Assembly (NCBI GenBank): GCA_965221345.1
Contig: CBDCSD010000002.1
Coordinates: 3,038,001-3,102,000, forward strand
DNA from: Bin5 sp965221345
GTDB lineage: Bacteria; Chloroflexota; Anaerolineae; Caldilineales; Caldilineaceae
DNA length: 64,000 bases
Direction of reading: 5' to 3'
The translations under genes and the position numbers were made by a program. Positions 25,886-34,931 of this stretch are shown piece by piece. Under the pieces are notes generated by a model. The model searched no databases, had not been told where the DNA came from, and saw only the letters and a program-made list of their open reading frames with translations. Each line of letters starts with the position of its first letter. Position 1 is the first letter of the stretch.

Positions 25886-26884
25886 TCAGGCTGCGGGCAC
25901 TTCCTCCACTTTACCGCTATGATGCGAACGGATGGCGGCCTCGATGATCTCCTGTACGGCTAACCCCTCGCGGCCGGAGGCTTCAATCTCATCGCGCGGT
26001 ACGCCGTCATCCACCTGCTCGATCCAGCGATTGATGCGGTTGGTGAAGGTGGCGTCGAAGCCGCTAAGGCCGCCCATTATGCTGTTGCGCACGACCGTCA
26101 ACTCGTCGCTGCGGCGAGGGTAGAGCGTCAACTCCTGGTACAGGTTGTCCAGCACGAAGCGGCCCTCGGTGCCCATCACTTCACAGCGTTCAAGGTTGTG
26201 GCGCGGGTTGGTGTCGTAGCTGCCGGTCAGGTGGCCGACGACGCCGTTTTCAAACTCCAGGTTCACCTGGGCGTTGGAGTAGCAAACTCGGCCCGGCGCC
26301 TGGTTGAAGAAGGCTTGCACGCGTCGAACGTCGCCGCAGAAATAGCGCATGATGTCGAGACTGTGGGGATGGAGGGCGCGAATATGGAACCAGGGCGACG
26401 TGTCGTTGGGGTTGCCGATCCACATGGTCATGTTCATCAGCAGCAGATCGCCCAATTTGCCTTCCTGGACCCACTGCTTGGCTTTGGCCGCCGGCGGTAC
26501 GAAGCGGTGATTGAGGTTGATGCCGAAATAAAGGCCTTTCTCGTCAGCCTTGGCCACCATCTTGCGGGCATGTTCGATGTTATTGGAGATCGGCTTTTCG
26601 CATAGCACGGGAAGCCCCGCCTCGAGACACTCCATGACCGGCTCGTAGTGGTGACCACCGTTCTCGGGCCCGGCGGTGGTGACACTGACGGCATCCAAAT
26701 CGACCGCGTCGAGAAGTTCGGCGACGCTGTAATAGGCTGGAACGCCAAAGCGCTGCGCGGCCGCGTCAGCTATGCTCTTGTCCATATCACAGACTGCTAA
26801 CAATTGTGCGCGTTCGCTGGCTTGATAGACACCGGCGTGCGTTCTGCCGATGTTGCCCATTCCAATGATTGCTACGTTCAGCAC
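25886..26884 (-). CDS. Gfo/Idh/MocA family oxidoreductase
   Basis: This is a 332-residue dehydrogenase with the normal Rossmann motif VAIIGMGNIGRTH, the E-K-P motif in LCEKPISNNIEHA, and HIRALHPHSLDIMRYF, carrying the usual catalytic histidine/aspartate. The start is GTG at 26884, with GAGGAGG about seven bases upstream. It is the first gene of the carbohydrate importer operon; a strong sigma-70-like promoter lies at 26958-26986. It probably oxidises the imported sugar or cyclitol, together with the paralogue at 19014. Confidence 0.87.
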   Translation of the reverse strand: MLNVAIIGMGNIGRTHAGVYQASERAQLLAVCDMDKSIADAAAQRFGVPAYYSVAELLDAVDLDAVSVTTAGPENGGHHYEPVMECLEAGLPVLCEKPISNNIEHARKMVAKADEKGLYFGINLNHRFVPPAAKAKQWVQEGKLGDLLLMNMTMWIGNPNDTSPWFHIRALHPHSLDIMRYFCGDVRRVQAFFNQAPGRVCYSNAQVNLEFENGVVGHLTGSYDTNPRHNLERCEVMGTEGRFVLDNLYQELTLYPRRSDELTVVRNSIMGGLSGFDATFTNRINRWIEQVDDGVPRDEIEASGREGLAVQEIIEAAIRSHHSGKVEEVPAA

Positions 26885-26957
26885 AAAGCATCCTCCTCAA
26901 GGTGGAGCGGATTCGTATAGTCTACGGGCTGCTGGTGGGAGATTAAGAATGTCGGGA

Positions 26958-26986
26958 ATCCTAGCATAGCAGGTGAAAACTGTCAA
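26958..26986 (-). promoter_or_regulatory. sigma-70-like promoter of the carbohydrate importer operon
   Basis: On the minus strand, TTGACA (26981-26986) is followed after exactly 17 bases by TAGGAT (26958-26963). The predicted start is about 65 bases before the GTG of the 25886-26884 gene. The -35 hexamer is perfect and the -10 has four of six consensus bases. Confidence 0.6.
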
Positions 26987-27140
26987 TCGGCCTTGAGCTG
27001 GAAGCCAGGGCAATCGTACCTTAACTCGGGCGCCAAAATGGTCCACAAGGGGCGCCTCCAACCTGATTCAAGTAGCAACACAGTATTCTGTACAAAACCG
27101 ATTCATTTATCCGGGATTGGGTCGCGTCAGGTCGCGCCAT

Positions 27141-27175
27141 GTCCACAGATGTCGCGTAAGTCTACAAATGTCGCG
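27141..27175. repeat. two 16-bp direct repeats ending in GTCGCG
   Basis: GTCCACAGATGTCGCG (27141-27156) and GTCTACAAATGTCGCG (27160-27175) differ at two bases and are 19 bases apart. Two further GTCGCG copies lie at 27121 and 27131. Such phased repeats suggest a protein-binding array or a decayed transposon end; no transposase is present. Confidence 0.6.
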
Positions 27176-27479
27176 CCTATTTTTTTTTGGGAACCTTTTT
27201 TGAACTGTACAAAAGTTAACTCGCCGTCTCTGATAAATCAGGGGCAGAGAAACATGGACAACTTACAGACTTTCAACGATCCCCCTTCGCCTTCAGATTT
27301 TCCTTTGGCGAGAGAAACGGTTTCACCACGAAGTTACTCTCTCAGCAATGCTTCCACGATATCGGGTACTAACAATCCTGGAAATGTCATCGTAACCAAG
27401 TTTGGCAAGGGAGTTCCGAGCGGCAATCAGGGCGATCGACGCTGGGCCGAAGCCGCGAGCGGTATCTCTCTGTCTGCTA

Positions 27480-28319
27480 TCATTCAGCGAATCGTTCGGC
27501 CAGTATCTCCTCATAGGGCCTGGACCGATGGTGGATGAGAGGGTTCTGCCGGTCGTCGTCCAGTACGTCGCCAATCTCATAGCTGGCGAACTGTTCATCA
27601 TTCAGGATGTTCTGCTTACCGTTAAAGGTGCAGCCATCGGGCATGAAGCCGCAGGTCATCGCCCGCCGCCAGCCGGGCGTCATGTTGGCGCCGGCGCCGT
27701 GGGCGATGAGTCCATTGTGAAAGGAGGCGGAACCGGCTTTCATCTCGGCGGGGGCCGCCATAATGTCTTTCCACTGGGGGTAGACGCGAAAGATGTCGCC
27801 GATGTTTTCGCCGATGCTGACGTTGTCGAAAGTGGCCGTTTTGTGGCTGCCGGGCAGGAAGTAGAGGCAGCCGTTCTGCAGCGTGGCGTCGTCGAGGGCG
27901 ACCCAAAGACTGAGCGTCTGACGGGATGAGTAGGACCAGAATGGATTATCGAGATGCCAGCCGGTGGGGTTGGCCCACGGCTGCTTAATCAACGCCTGGT
28001 CATGCCAGATGCGTACGCCATCTACCCCGGCCAAATCTGCAGCCATCTTGCCCAAACGTTGATCCAGTATCAGTCGCCGCACGTCGAGACTGTCCTGCCA
28101 TAAATTTACTCGCTGGACGAAGACATAGTCGTAGTAGGATTCTTCGCGGTCCTCGTCCACTTCCTGGTTGAACATCTTCTGCTTTCCACGCTGGCGCACC
28201 GCCCCGTCAACCGCTTGCCGCCACGTCTCCAGTTCGTCCGGGGAGAGAAAGTCGTGGCAGACGACGAACCCGTTTTCCCTGTAAGAATCGATCTGTTCCT
28301 GTGTCAAGTCTGTGTTCAT
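27480..28319 (-). CDS. phytanoyl-CoA dioxygenase family protein
   Basis: This is a 279-residue Fe(II)/2-oxoglutarate oxygenase. The iron site is visible as GWHLDNPFW (H-x-D) and the distal histidine in GLIAHGAGANMT, with RRAMTCGF after it. GSHKTATF and LWVALDD are standard PhyH strands. It begins MNTDLTQEQIDSYRENGFVV, with GAGAGGG close upstream of the ATG. It is the last gene after the oligopeptide-type importer, 148 bases from the binding protein, and may act on the imported substrate. It is not a recent duplicate of the other four family members in the window. Confidence 0.85.
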   Translation of the reverse strand: MNTDLTQEQIDSYRENGFVVCHDFLSPDELETWRQAVDGAVRQRGKQKMFNQEVDEDREESYYDYVFVQRVNLWQDSLDVRRLILDQRLGKMAADLAGVDGVRIWHDQALIKQPWANPTGWHLDNPFWSYSSRQTLSLWVALDDATLQNGCLYFLPGSHKTATFDNVSIGENIGDIFRVYPQWKDIMAAPAEMKAGSASFHNGLIAHGAGANMTPGWRRAMTCGFMPDGCTFNGKQNILNDEQFASYEIGDVLDDDRQNPLIHHRSRPYEEILAERFAE

Positions 28320-28467
28320 GCTGCCCTCTCTGGTGTCGCAGGCGTCGTGCCTGCCTATCTGATCGACGGGCCGATGAATCCGCCGAAGCCCAAAAAAGTA
28401 GAGCCGACACAGGCGTGCCGGCCCTACCTGCTTTCAAGTCACGACTCGGCTAACATCGCGGTTTCGC

Positions 28468-30294
28468 CTATTCTGCCGGTCCTAGTTGGCCTGTCAGAAT
28501 CTGGATCACTACGAAGGAGTCGGCATACGGGCTATTGATGTAGATCGGGTCGCCCTCTGGCAGCCATCCGCTGGCAAAGCGGCTGGGTACCGGATTGTTG
28601 CCGTAGCGTTCCCACAGCGGAATCTGCGGCAGCAGTTCGTTGTACGCCATGGCGACCTTGTCCAGCGCCTCGATCTGCATGGCGGCATCACCGCCGGAAC
28701 CGCCCTCCTTGGTCAGCGCCCACAGGTCCACGTCGCCGACACTGTCGGTGCTGACGTTCAGGTCGAAGGACATGCCCGGCAGTTCGATGCTGCCGCCGCC
28801 GGAAGCGCCTACGCCCGTTGCTGCGGCGTTGTGCGTGCTGAAGTCATTTTCATACGAGAAGGACGGATGCGGGTTGCCAGCGCCCCAACCGCGAATCGCC
28901 AACTCGAATTTGCCTTCGTTGATATCGATCGGGTGCTGCTGGAAGTTCACGCCGCGGAAACTGGTCTTGAAGCCGAAAGCAGTCAACTGTTCGGCCGCGT
29001 TCTCAGCTGCGGCAGACCAGTCGGAATATTCGGCCGGCGCGGTCAGATTCCATTCCATGCGGGCGCCAGTGTCGTCGAGCCAGACGCCGTCATCGTCGCG
29101 GCTGAAGCCGAGGTCGAGCAACATCTGCTCGGCCAGTTCAAGATCCTGGTTGTACGGGTTCAGATTGGCGCGTGTGTCGTCACTCAGCCACAGCGGGGTC
29201 AGGTTGTCGGAGAAGCCACACATGCATTCGATAGCTACGCCGGATTCGGCCAGTGAGACGTAGGCGTTCTCTTCAAAATTGATGGCGTAGGCCAAGGCCT
29301 GGCGCACCTCTTTCATTTCGAAGGGATGGATCGTGTGGTTGAAGTACAGAGCTGGTCCGCCGTAGATCGGGGCGCGGATGATGCGGTAGCCCAGTGACAT
29401 GAACTCGCGCTCGGTGGCCGGCGGGAAGCCGTGGGTGGCATAGTCGACATCACCGGAGAGAACCAGCGGCGTCACGACCGGCGTCTCGCCGTTGTAGTTG
29501 ACCATTCGGTCAAAGCGCACCGTGTCGGCCCAGTGGGAGGTCTCAACTTTGTTGAGGATCATCTGGGATTCGGTGATGCTGCTCGGGTCGATCGTGTACG
29601 GCCCCAAAACGACAATCTCATCGGGGCGCAGTTCATTGAACTCCTGCAGCAGCTGCTTCCAGTCGTCGTCCTGGTTTGTCATGCCGCCTTCGACCAGATC
29701 GCGCGTGCGCTGGGCAAAGTCACCATAGACCGAGGAGGCGGTGATATGGATCTCGCGCAGTACGCGGCGCGGCACGGTTGTCGACGGCCCACTGAGGATG
29801 AAGTCGACAGTGTGATCGTCTACGGCCTGCACGTCATCGAGGAAGCGCCAGACGGTCTGGCTGAGCAGGCGGGAAATCGAGAAAGTATCGACGACATCCT
29901 GCGAGGTGAAGGCGCTGCCGTCGCTCCAGGCGGCTCCCTGGATCAGATTGACGCGCAAGGTAACGTCATCGACCCAATCCCAGGACTCGCCGGCTACTGG
30001 CATCCAACTGCCATCTGCCCACAAGAACATGAACAGAGGCGGTTCCATCAGCGCACGATAAATGCCCAGGGTCATGCCGTTTGTAACCCAGGTATTAAAG
30101 TGGCCCGTGGGCGGTGGTGAATAGGGCCAGGCCGGATGGAACTCGGAGACGCCGCTTCCTGAATCTTCGGCTGACGCGGCTTCTTCCTGGGCCGGAGCCG
30201 CTTCGCCGCCGCCAGTGTCTGCTGCCGGCGCGCCGCAGGCGCTTATGATAAGCGCAGCGATCAGCGCGATGGCAAGCAAAAGTCTTCGGTTCAT
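28468..30294 (-). CDS. oligopeptide-type ABC transporter substrate-binding lipoprotein
   Basis: The 608-residue family 5 solute-binding protein has lipoprotein signal ALIAALIISACGAP (cysteine near residue 20), an Ala/Glu linker, then the SBP_bac_5 fold with LRVNLIQGAAWSDGSAFTSQDVVDTF, the classic N-terminal lobe motif, and GGPALYFNHTIHPF. A perfect AAGGAGG stands seven bases before the ATG. It delivers a peptide, nickel- or sugar-like ligand to the permeases at 32864 and 33843; family 5 ligands cannot be predicted from sequence. It lies downstream of its transporter genes. Confidence 0.88.
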   Translation of the reverse strand: MNRRLLLAIALIAALIISACGAPAADTGGGEAAPAQEEAASAEDSGSGVSEFHPAWPYSPPPTGHFNTWVTNGMTLGIYRALMEPPLFMFLWADGSWMPVAGESWDWVDDVTLRVNLIQGAAWSDGSAFTSQDVVDTFSISRLLSQTVWRFLDDVQAVDDHTVDFILSGPSTTVPRRVLREIHITASSVYGDFAQRTRDLVEGGMTNQDDDWKQLLQEFNELRPDEIVVLGPYTIDPSSITESQMILNKVETSHWADTVRFDRMVNYNGETPVVTPLVLSGDVDYATHGFPPATEREFMSLGYRIIRAPIYGGPALYFNHTIHPFEMKEVRQALAYAINFEENAYVSLAESGVAIECMCGFSDNLTPLWLSDDTRANLNPYNQDLELAEQMLLDLGFSRDDDGVWLDDTGARMEWNLTAPAEYSDWSAAAENAAEQLTAFGFKTSFRGVNFQQHPIDINEGKFELAIRGWGAGNPHPSFSYENDFSTHNAAATGVGASGGGSIELPGMSFDLNVSTDSVGDVDLWALTKEGGSGGDAAMQIEALDKVAMAYNELLPQIPLWERYGNNPVPSRFASGWLPEGDPIYINSPYADSFVVIQILTGQLGPAE

Positions 30295-30393
30295 ACTGTA
30301 TCCTCCTTAAGGATAGCTGAGAAAAAGTTAGATTTGGGAGATGAGGGCCGGGACCACGGCCAGCAGCGCCAACTGCGCGCTTGCCTGTTCGGA

Positions 30394-30585
30394 TCACCGC
30401 TCCTTACTTTTCCCCCACTGCACAAGAATGACTACCACAAGCAGATAGACAAGCCCGATACCCAGCGTAAACTGGGTAATTACGTACTCGGCGGTCCCTT
30501 TGTCCAGAAATAGCAGGAGCGCGCCGGCGACAAAGGCAATGTAGAACCCAATGTGAAATGCCGCTCTACCAAGAATCGGATCCAT
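30394..30585 (-). CDS. small two-span membrane protein in the oligopeptide importer operon
   Basis: This 63-residue protein has two hydrophobic segments (FHIGFYIAFVAGALLLFL and VYLLVVVILVQW) and a basic end, KSKER. It lies between the ATPase gene and the binding-protein gene on the same strand. I do not recognise the family. The composition and position argue that it is real, perhaps an accessory subunit of the importer. No clear ribosome site precedes the ATG. Confidence 0.55.
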   Translation of the reverse strand: MDPILGRAAFHIGFYIAFVAGALLLFLDKGTAEYVITQFTLGIGLVYLLVVVILVQWGKSKER

Positions 30586-30657
30586 GAAATGCCGTACTCA
30601 CTCGGTCGGGACTAGCACTGCATACAAAAAAGGAACGCAGTCGGCGCCCTTCCCCTT

Positions 30658-31686
30658 TCAGACTATCTGACTCGGCTCCGATATGCGCACGGGGCAGGCC
30701 ACGCTTCCCCCACCAGGTAGCCGTTCCAACGGCGGAACAGCAGTGTCGCACTCGCCCGGCACAAAGTAGGGGCAGCGCGGGTGAAAAGTACAACCTGTCG
30801 GCAAATTCAAGAGGCTTGGAATCTCGGCGCTTCGAAGTTCAATATGTACTTTTTTCTTCGCCAGTTCCGGGTCAGCCTCGGGAACAGCCCCCAGTAATGC
30901 CTGTGTATAGGGGTGGCGTGATTCGGTTATGAGACGGGGCGTCGGCCCTTCTTCGACAATCCGCCCCAAGTACATCACGGTAATGCGCCCTTCCCAGGCG
31001 AAGTATTTCGCCAGAGCCAGGTCGTGGGTGATGAAGAGGAAGGTGACGTCGAACTCGTCCTTCAACCGGTAAAGCATGTTCAGCAGGCTCACGCGAATAG
31101 ACACATCCACCATCGAAACGGCTTCGTCGGCGACGATAAATTTCGGCTCGACCGTCAAGGCCCTGGCTACCGATACGCGCTGTCGTTGACCTCCGCTCAG
31201 TTGGTGGGGATACTTGTCGAGAAATTCCGCCACCGGCGTCAGATCGACGATTTCCAGCAGCTCGGCAGCCCTCCGCTCAACGTCGCGCCGTCGTGCTCTT
31301 CTGCCGCCCCCACTCGCACTCTGAGTCGCCCTCTGTGACTGGTGCCGCAAGAGCGGCGCCATGATCATCTGGCGTACAGTCTGGGTGGGATTGAGTGAGG
31401 CGTAGGGATCCTGGTGGATGATCTGGACGGCGCGGCGATACTGCTGGAAATCGGCCTTGCCCATCGTCGAGATATCCTGACCCTGGTAAAGGATCTGCCC
31501 TTCGGACGGCGGCAGCAGACCGACAATCATGCGGCCGGTCGTGCTCTTGCCGCAGCCGCTCTCGCCGACCAGGCACACGATTTCTCCGGGTTCGATGCCA
31601 AGCGAAATCGAGTCGACCGCGGTAACCCGTTCGCGGCCGCTGCCAAAGTATTTGCTTACATTCCGCAGTTCAATAATTGGCGTCAT
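30658..31686 (-). CDS. oligopeptide-type ABC transporter ATPase (OppF-like)
   Basis: This 342-residue ATPase has Walker A GESGCGKSTTGR, signature LSGGQRQRVS, Walker B FIVADEAVSMVD (a variant of the usual DEPVSALD) and H-loop FITHD. The C-terminal oligo_HPY extension includes SRHPYTQALLGAVPEADPE and a cysteine-rich CTFHPRCPYFVPGEC region, which in some relatives binds an iron-sulfur cluster. GGAGG precedes the ATG by about ten bases. It pairs with the OppD-like ATPase directly upstream. Confidence 0.93.
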   Translation of the reverse strand: MTPIIELRNVSKYFGSGRERVTAVDSISLGIEPGEIVCLVGESGCGKSTTGRMIVGLLPPSEGQILYQGQDISTMGKADFQQYRRAVQIIHQDPYASLNPTQTVRQMIMAPLLRHQSQRATQSASGGGRRARRRDVERRAAELLEIVDLTPVAEFLDKYPHQLSGGQRQRVSVARALTVEPKFIVADEAVSMVDVSIRVSLLNMLYRLKDEFDVTFLFITHDLALAKYFAWEGRITVMYLGRIVEEGPTPRLITESRHPYTQALLGAVPEADPELAKKKVHIELRSAEIPSLLNLPTGCTFHPRCPYFVPGECDTAVPPLERLPGGGSVACPVRISEPSQIV

Positions 31687-31752
31687 CTAAAGCGGCCTCC
31701 GCTGGCCGCGCTGTAGTGTCTGTCCAAACTGGCCGCCTATGCGGCATTTCTA

Positions 31753-32841
31753 TCACGCTCTCCCCTGTCCTGCATTCCTTCTGCCGCGCAGCCCGTTGCG
31801 TTCAATATCCTCCTGCACTGTATCGGCATGCCAGCAGGCCGCGAAGTGATTATCGCCGACGCGTTTCAGGCCCGGCTCCTCACTGCTACAGCGCTCACTG
31901 GCAAAGGGGCAGCGAGGATGGAACTTGCAACCGGTTGGCAGATTGATCAGATCGGGCGGAGAGCCGGGGATTGACGAGAGTTCCTCGAAGCCACCGGTCA
32001 CTGTCGGCACGGCCCGGATCAGCCCCAAAGTGTAGGGATGGCGGGGCCTATAAAATATGTCTTCGACCGGGCCGAGTTCCACCACCTGCCCGGCGTACAT
32101 GGTCGCCACCCTGTCCGCCAACTCAGCTGCAATGGCGAGGTCGTGTGAGATGAAGAGCATCGTAAAGTGCAGGTCTTCCTTCAAACGGCGCAACAGATCG
32201 ATGATAGTGCGTTGAGTGAGAATGTCCAGGGCGGTTGTTGGCTCGTCGAGGATCAGTATCTGCGGGTCAAGCAGAAGGGCGATGGCTAGGAGCGAGCGCT
32301 GGCGCATACCTCCGCTCAGTTCGTGGGCGTAGGCGTCGATCACCCGATCGGGGTCCAATTGAACGAAGCGGAGCAGATCGAGGAAGCGCTCGCGGACCTC
32401 CTCACGATTGTTCCAGCGGTGGGCCTTGGCGGTATCCCACACCTGATCCCACACCTTTAGTACGGGATTGAAGGCGTTGAGCGCCGACTGGAATACCATG
32501 GCGCAATCGCGCCAACGGAATTCGCGCAGGGGACCCTCTGCGAGGGAAAGCACATCCAATTCACGGCCGTCGCGGCGGTAGATAATCTTGCCGGGGCTTA
32601 CCTGAGCCGTTTCAACCAGGAGGCGCACGATTCCCAGCCCCAGTGTTGTCTTGCCGGAGCCGCTTTCGCCGATGAGGGCCAGGCTTTCGCCGGCATGCAA
32701 ATCGAGCGTTACGCCGCGAACGGCCTGGACGCTGCCCTTACGCGTACGATAGCTGACATGAACGTTTTGCAGGCTCAGAGGGTGCTGGATGCCGTTGTCT
32801 TCTACGTTCTGATGCCAGGAAAGGTCGGTGGTTTGGTTCAT
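31753..32841 (-). CDS. oligopeptide-type ABC transporter ATPase (OppD-like)
   Basis: This ATPase of about 362 residues has Walker A GESGSGKTT, signature LSGGMRQRS, Walker B ILILDEPTTALD, H-loop FISHD and an oligo_HPY tail (RHPYTLGLIRAVPTV, then CKFHPRCPFASERC). The ATG at 32841 is chosen because it lies 22 bases after the permease stop; a longer frame from 32904 overlaps that gene and adds an unlikely N terminus. It forms the cytoplasmic ATPase heterodimer with the 30658 product. Confidence 0.93.
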   Translation of the reverse strand: MNQTTDLSWHQNVEDNGIQHPLSLQNVHVSYRTRKGSVQAVRGVTLDLHAGESLALIGESGSGKTTLGLGIVRLLVETAQVSPGKIIYRRDGRELDVLSLAEGPLREFRWRDCAMVFQSALNAFNPVLKVWDQVWDTAKAHRWNNREEVRERFLDLLRFVQLDPDRVIDAYAHELSGGMRQRSLLAIALLLDPQILILDEPTTALDILTQRTIIDLLRRLKEDLHFTMLFISHDLAIAAELADRVATMYAGQVVELGPVEDIFYRPRHPYTLGLIRAVPTVTGGFEELSSIPGSPPDLINLPTGCKFHPRCPFASERCSSEEPGLKRVGDNHFAACWHADTVQEDIERNGLRGRRNAGQGRA

Positions 32842-32863
32842 AGGCTTCTTGCTACAGGTCCCC

Positions 32864-33772
32864 TTACTCGCTGGCCCGCAGGCGAGGGTTGAACACCAGT
32901 TCAAGGGAGCGGGTCATGGAAATAATCGCCAGTTGGAGGATGGCGATTGCGATAATTGGCGCCATAATGTACCAGACGCTGTCCTTGTAAAAAATCGCCC
33001 CACGCACCCACGCCAGTTGGATCATCACGCTCCAGTTGCCGGCGCTGATTGGTACCAGCCCCAGGAAGACGAGACCGGCCTGTTGGTAAACGGCGAAGGT
33101 CATCCCCAGCGCAAAGCTGACGACGATATAGGGCATCATGTTGGGCACCAGCTCTCGCAAGACAATATGCCAGACGCCCAAGTCGAGCGCCCTGGCCGCC
33201 TCGATAAAGTCGCGCTGCTTCAGGGAGAGGGCCTGGGCGCGCAGTGCCCGCAGGAGAGTCGGCCAATTCAACAACCCCATGAGTATGCCCAAAAAGGTAA
33301 GGCTGTTGAGTGAAATAAAGGCGGCCAGCACGGCAAGCAGCGGGAACTGGGGGATCGTAAGGATGATATCGGTGACCGACATGATCGCACTATCGACCCA
33401 ACCACCGATGAAGCCGCTCATTGTTCCAAAAACGACCGCGATCGTCGTCGATATCAGGGCTGCCAAGAAGGCCACATAGATGACGTCCTTGCCGCCGTTG
33501 ACAATCTGGGACCAGATGTCACGGCCCTGGTGATCGGTTCCCAAAGGGTGTTCCAACGTCGGCGTGATATAGATCTTGTCGATTTTGGTCTTAGTATCCA
33601 GTTCGATTAACAGTGGCCCAGCGTAAGAGAGCAGGACCATGAAAATTACTACGAGGAAGCCAATAAATCCGACCCGATTATAGGACAGAAGGCGCACGAA
33701 TGTACGAAATCCCTTCCATGCGCTGACGAGGATGCTTTCGTTCTGTTCGCCTTCCATCTCATGCGCTGCCAT
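32864..33772 (-). CDS. oligopeptide-type ABC transporter permease (OppC-like)
   Basis: This is a 302-residue inner-membrane permease. The OppC N-terminal segment precedes five to six spans; characteristic are HPLGTDHQGRDIWSQIV, the DppC/OppC signature, and the EAA loop FIEAARALDLGVWHIVLREL. AGGAG lies seven bases before the ATG. It is the second gene of the importer operon, 70 bases after OppB. Confidence 0.92.
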   Translation of the reverse strand: MAAHEMEGEQNESILVSAWKGFRTFVRLLSYNRVGFIGFLVVIFMVLLSYAGPLLIELDTKTKIDKIYITPTLEHPLGTDHQGRDIWSQIVNGGKDVIYVAFLAALISTTIAVVFGTMSGFIGGWVDSAIMSVTDIILTIPQFPLLAVLAAFISLNSLTFLGILMGLLNWPTLLRALRAQALSLKQRDFIEAARALDLGVWHIVLRELVPNMMPYIVVSFALGMTFAVYQQAGLVFLGLVPISAGNWSVMIQLAWVRGAIFYKDSVWYIMAPIIAIAILQLAIISMTRSLELVFNPRLRASE

Positions 33773-33842
33773 CTATCTGCTCCTGCGTTTCATTAGGCGT
33801 GGTATGTATGCATTTCGTACTGTAAAGACCTTCATATTCTGG

Positions 33843-34931
33843 TCAGCTATCACTGTCTTGCAGTTTAATGCGGGGGTCGAGCCAACCGTAGAGGACATCG
33901 GCAAAGAAGTTGGCGAAGATGACCGAAAAGGTGATGACCAGGAAGATCCCCTGCATTATGGTATAGTCGCGCTGGTTGATCGCCTGGCCCAACATGCGGC
34001 CGATGCCGCCGTATTCGAAGATCTGCTCTACCAGCAACGAGCCGCCGACGACGAAGCCGACGCGGATGGTCAGAATGGTAAAGAGAGGCAGGATTGCATT
34101 GCGGCCCACATAGGCGGTTGTGATGCGCCATTCCTTCAACCCGCGTGCTTTGGCAATCGTTACATAATCTTCACCGAGGGTGCTGATCGTGTTGCTCTTC
34201 ATGCTCAGCATCCAGAATCCAATGCTGGTCAACACATAGGTAGAGATTGGCAATGCGCCATGGAATAAGGCATCGGCGAAGAATTCCAGATTCAGTCCTG
34301 GCACCATGCCGGAGGAGTATGCGCCGCGCATGGCCGCGATCGGAAGGACTTTCCACTGTACGCCCAACCAGACGACGATCAGGAGGCCAATGAGAAAGTC
34401 GGGAACAGAGCTTACGACGGAACTCAAAACGGTAAAGCCGTGATCGAGAAAGCTTTCACGGCGGTAGGCCATGATGACGCCCAAAAGGACGCCGACCGTG
34501 AAGCTGATAGTAAGCCCCAGGCCTACGCTGAAAAGTGTCCAGGGCAGAAAACGCAGGATCACTTCTGTAACGGTGGTGCCGGGAGAGAGGACGGACCTGC
34601 CAAAGTTTCCTTGCGCCAGATTGCGCAGGTAGGAGAAGTACTGGAGCATAACCGGCTGTTCCAGGTCGATGGCGAAAAGGGCGGCAGCCTGATCTTTTGC
34701 CTCGTGTACGGGCATGCCGTAGGTGACAATCAACTGGTTTACATAAATTTCAATCGGGTTGCCGGGCAGGAGGCGCACCAGGAAGAAGATTATGGTAGTT
34801 ACAACGAAGATCGTGGCCAGCGCGCGCAGGAACTTGCGGAAAAAGTAGGAGCCCCAGATTGCGCCAAGGATGGAACGTGGATTGCTGACGCGCCCGGTAC
34901 TGACGTCAGATACGTCAGCCACTGTCGCCAT
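33843..34931 (-). CDS. oligopeptide-type ABC transporter permease (OppB-like)
   Basis: This is a 362-residue inner-membrane permease and the first gene of the importer operon. After about 35 polar residues comes the OppB N terminus (ATIFVVTTIIFFLVRLLPGNP), then further spans; the EAA loop is YVTIAKARGLKEWRIT. It ends DVLYGWLDPRIKL, typical of the family. No good ribosome site precedes the first ATG, so the exact start is uncertain. A promoter candidate lies at 35071-35098. Confidence 0.9.
   Translation of the reverse strand: MATVADVSDVSTGRVSNPRSILGAIWGSYFFRKFLRALATIFVVTTIIFFLVRLLPGNPIEIYVNQLIVTYGMPVHEAKDQAAALFAIDLEQPVMLQYFSYLRNLAQGNFGRSVLSPGTTVTEVILRFLPWTLFSVGLGLTISFTVGVLLGVIMAYRRESFLDHGFTVLSSVVSSVPDFLIGLLIVVWLGVQWKVLPIAAMRGAYSSGMVPGLNLEFFADALFHGALPISTYVLTSIGFWMLSMKSNTISTLGEDYVTIAKARGLKEWRITTAYVGRNAILPLFTILTIRVGFVVGGSLLVEQIFEYGGIGRMLGQAINQRDYTIMQGIFLVITFSVIFANFFADVLYGWLDPRIKLQDSDS

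Larger units (their letters stand above)
26885..27479. other. intergenic region with promoter and short direct repeats
   Basis: This 595-base gap lies between the importer operon and the next dioxygenase gene on the same strand. It holds the promoter at 26958-26986, a cluster of GTCGCG motifs at 27121-27175, and T-rich runs at 27180-27200. A 181-codon plus-strand frame crosses it but has a disordered, low-complexity composition and runs into the dioxygenase gene. No terminator hairpin is evident. Confidence 0.6.

Noticed and set aside
26993..27538. A 181-codon plus-strand frame in the gap before a dioxygenase gene
   Set aside because: Serine/proline-rich, without a ribosome site or recognisable domain, and it runs into an opposite-strand gene.
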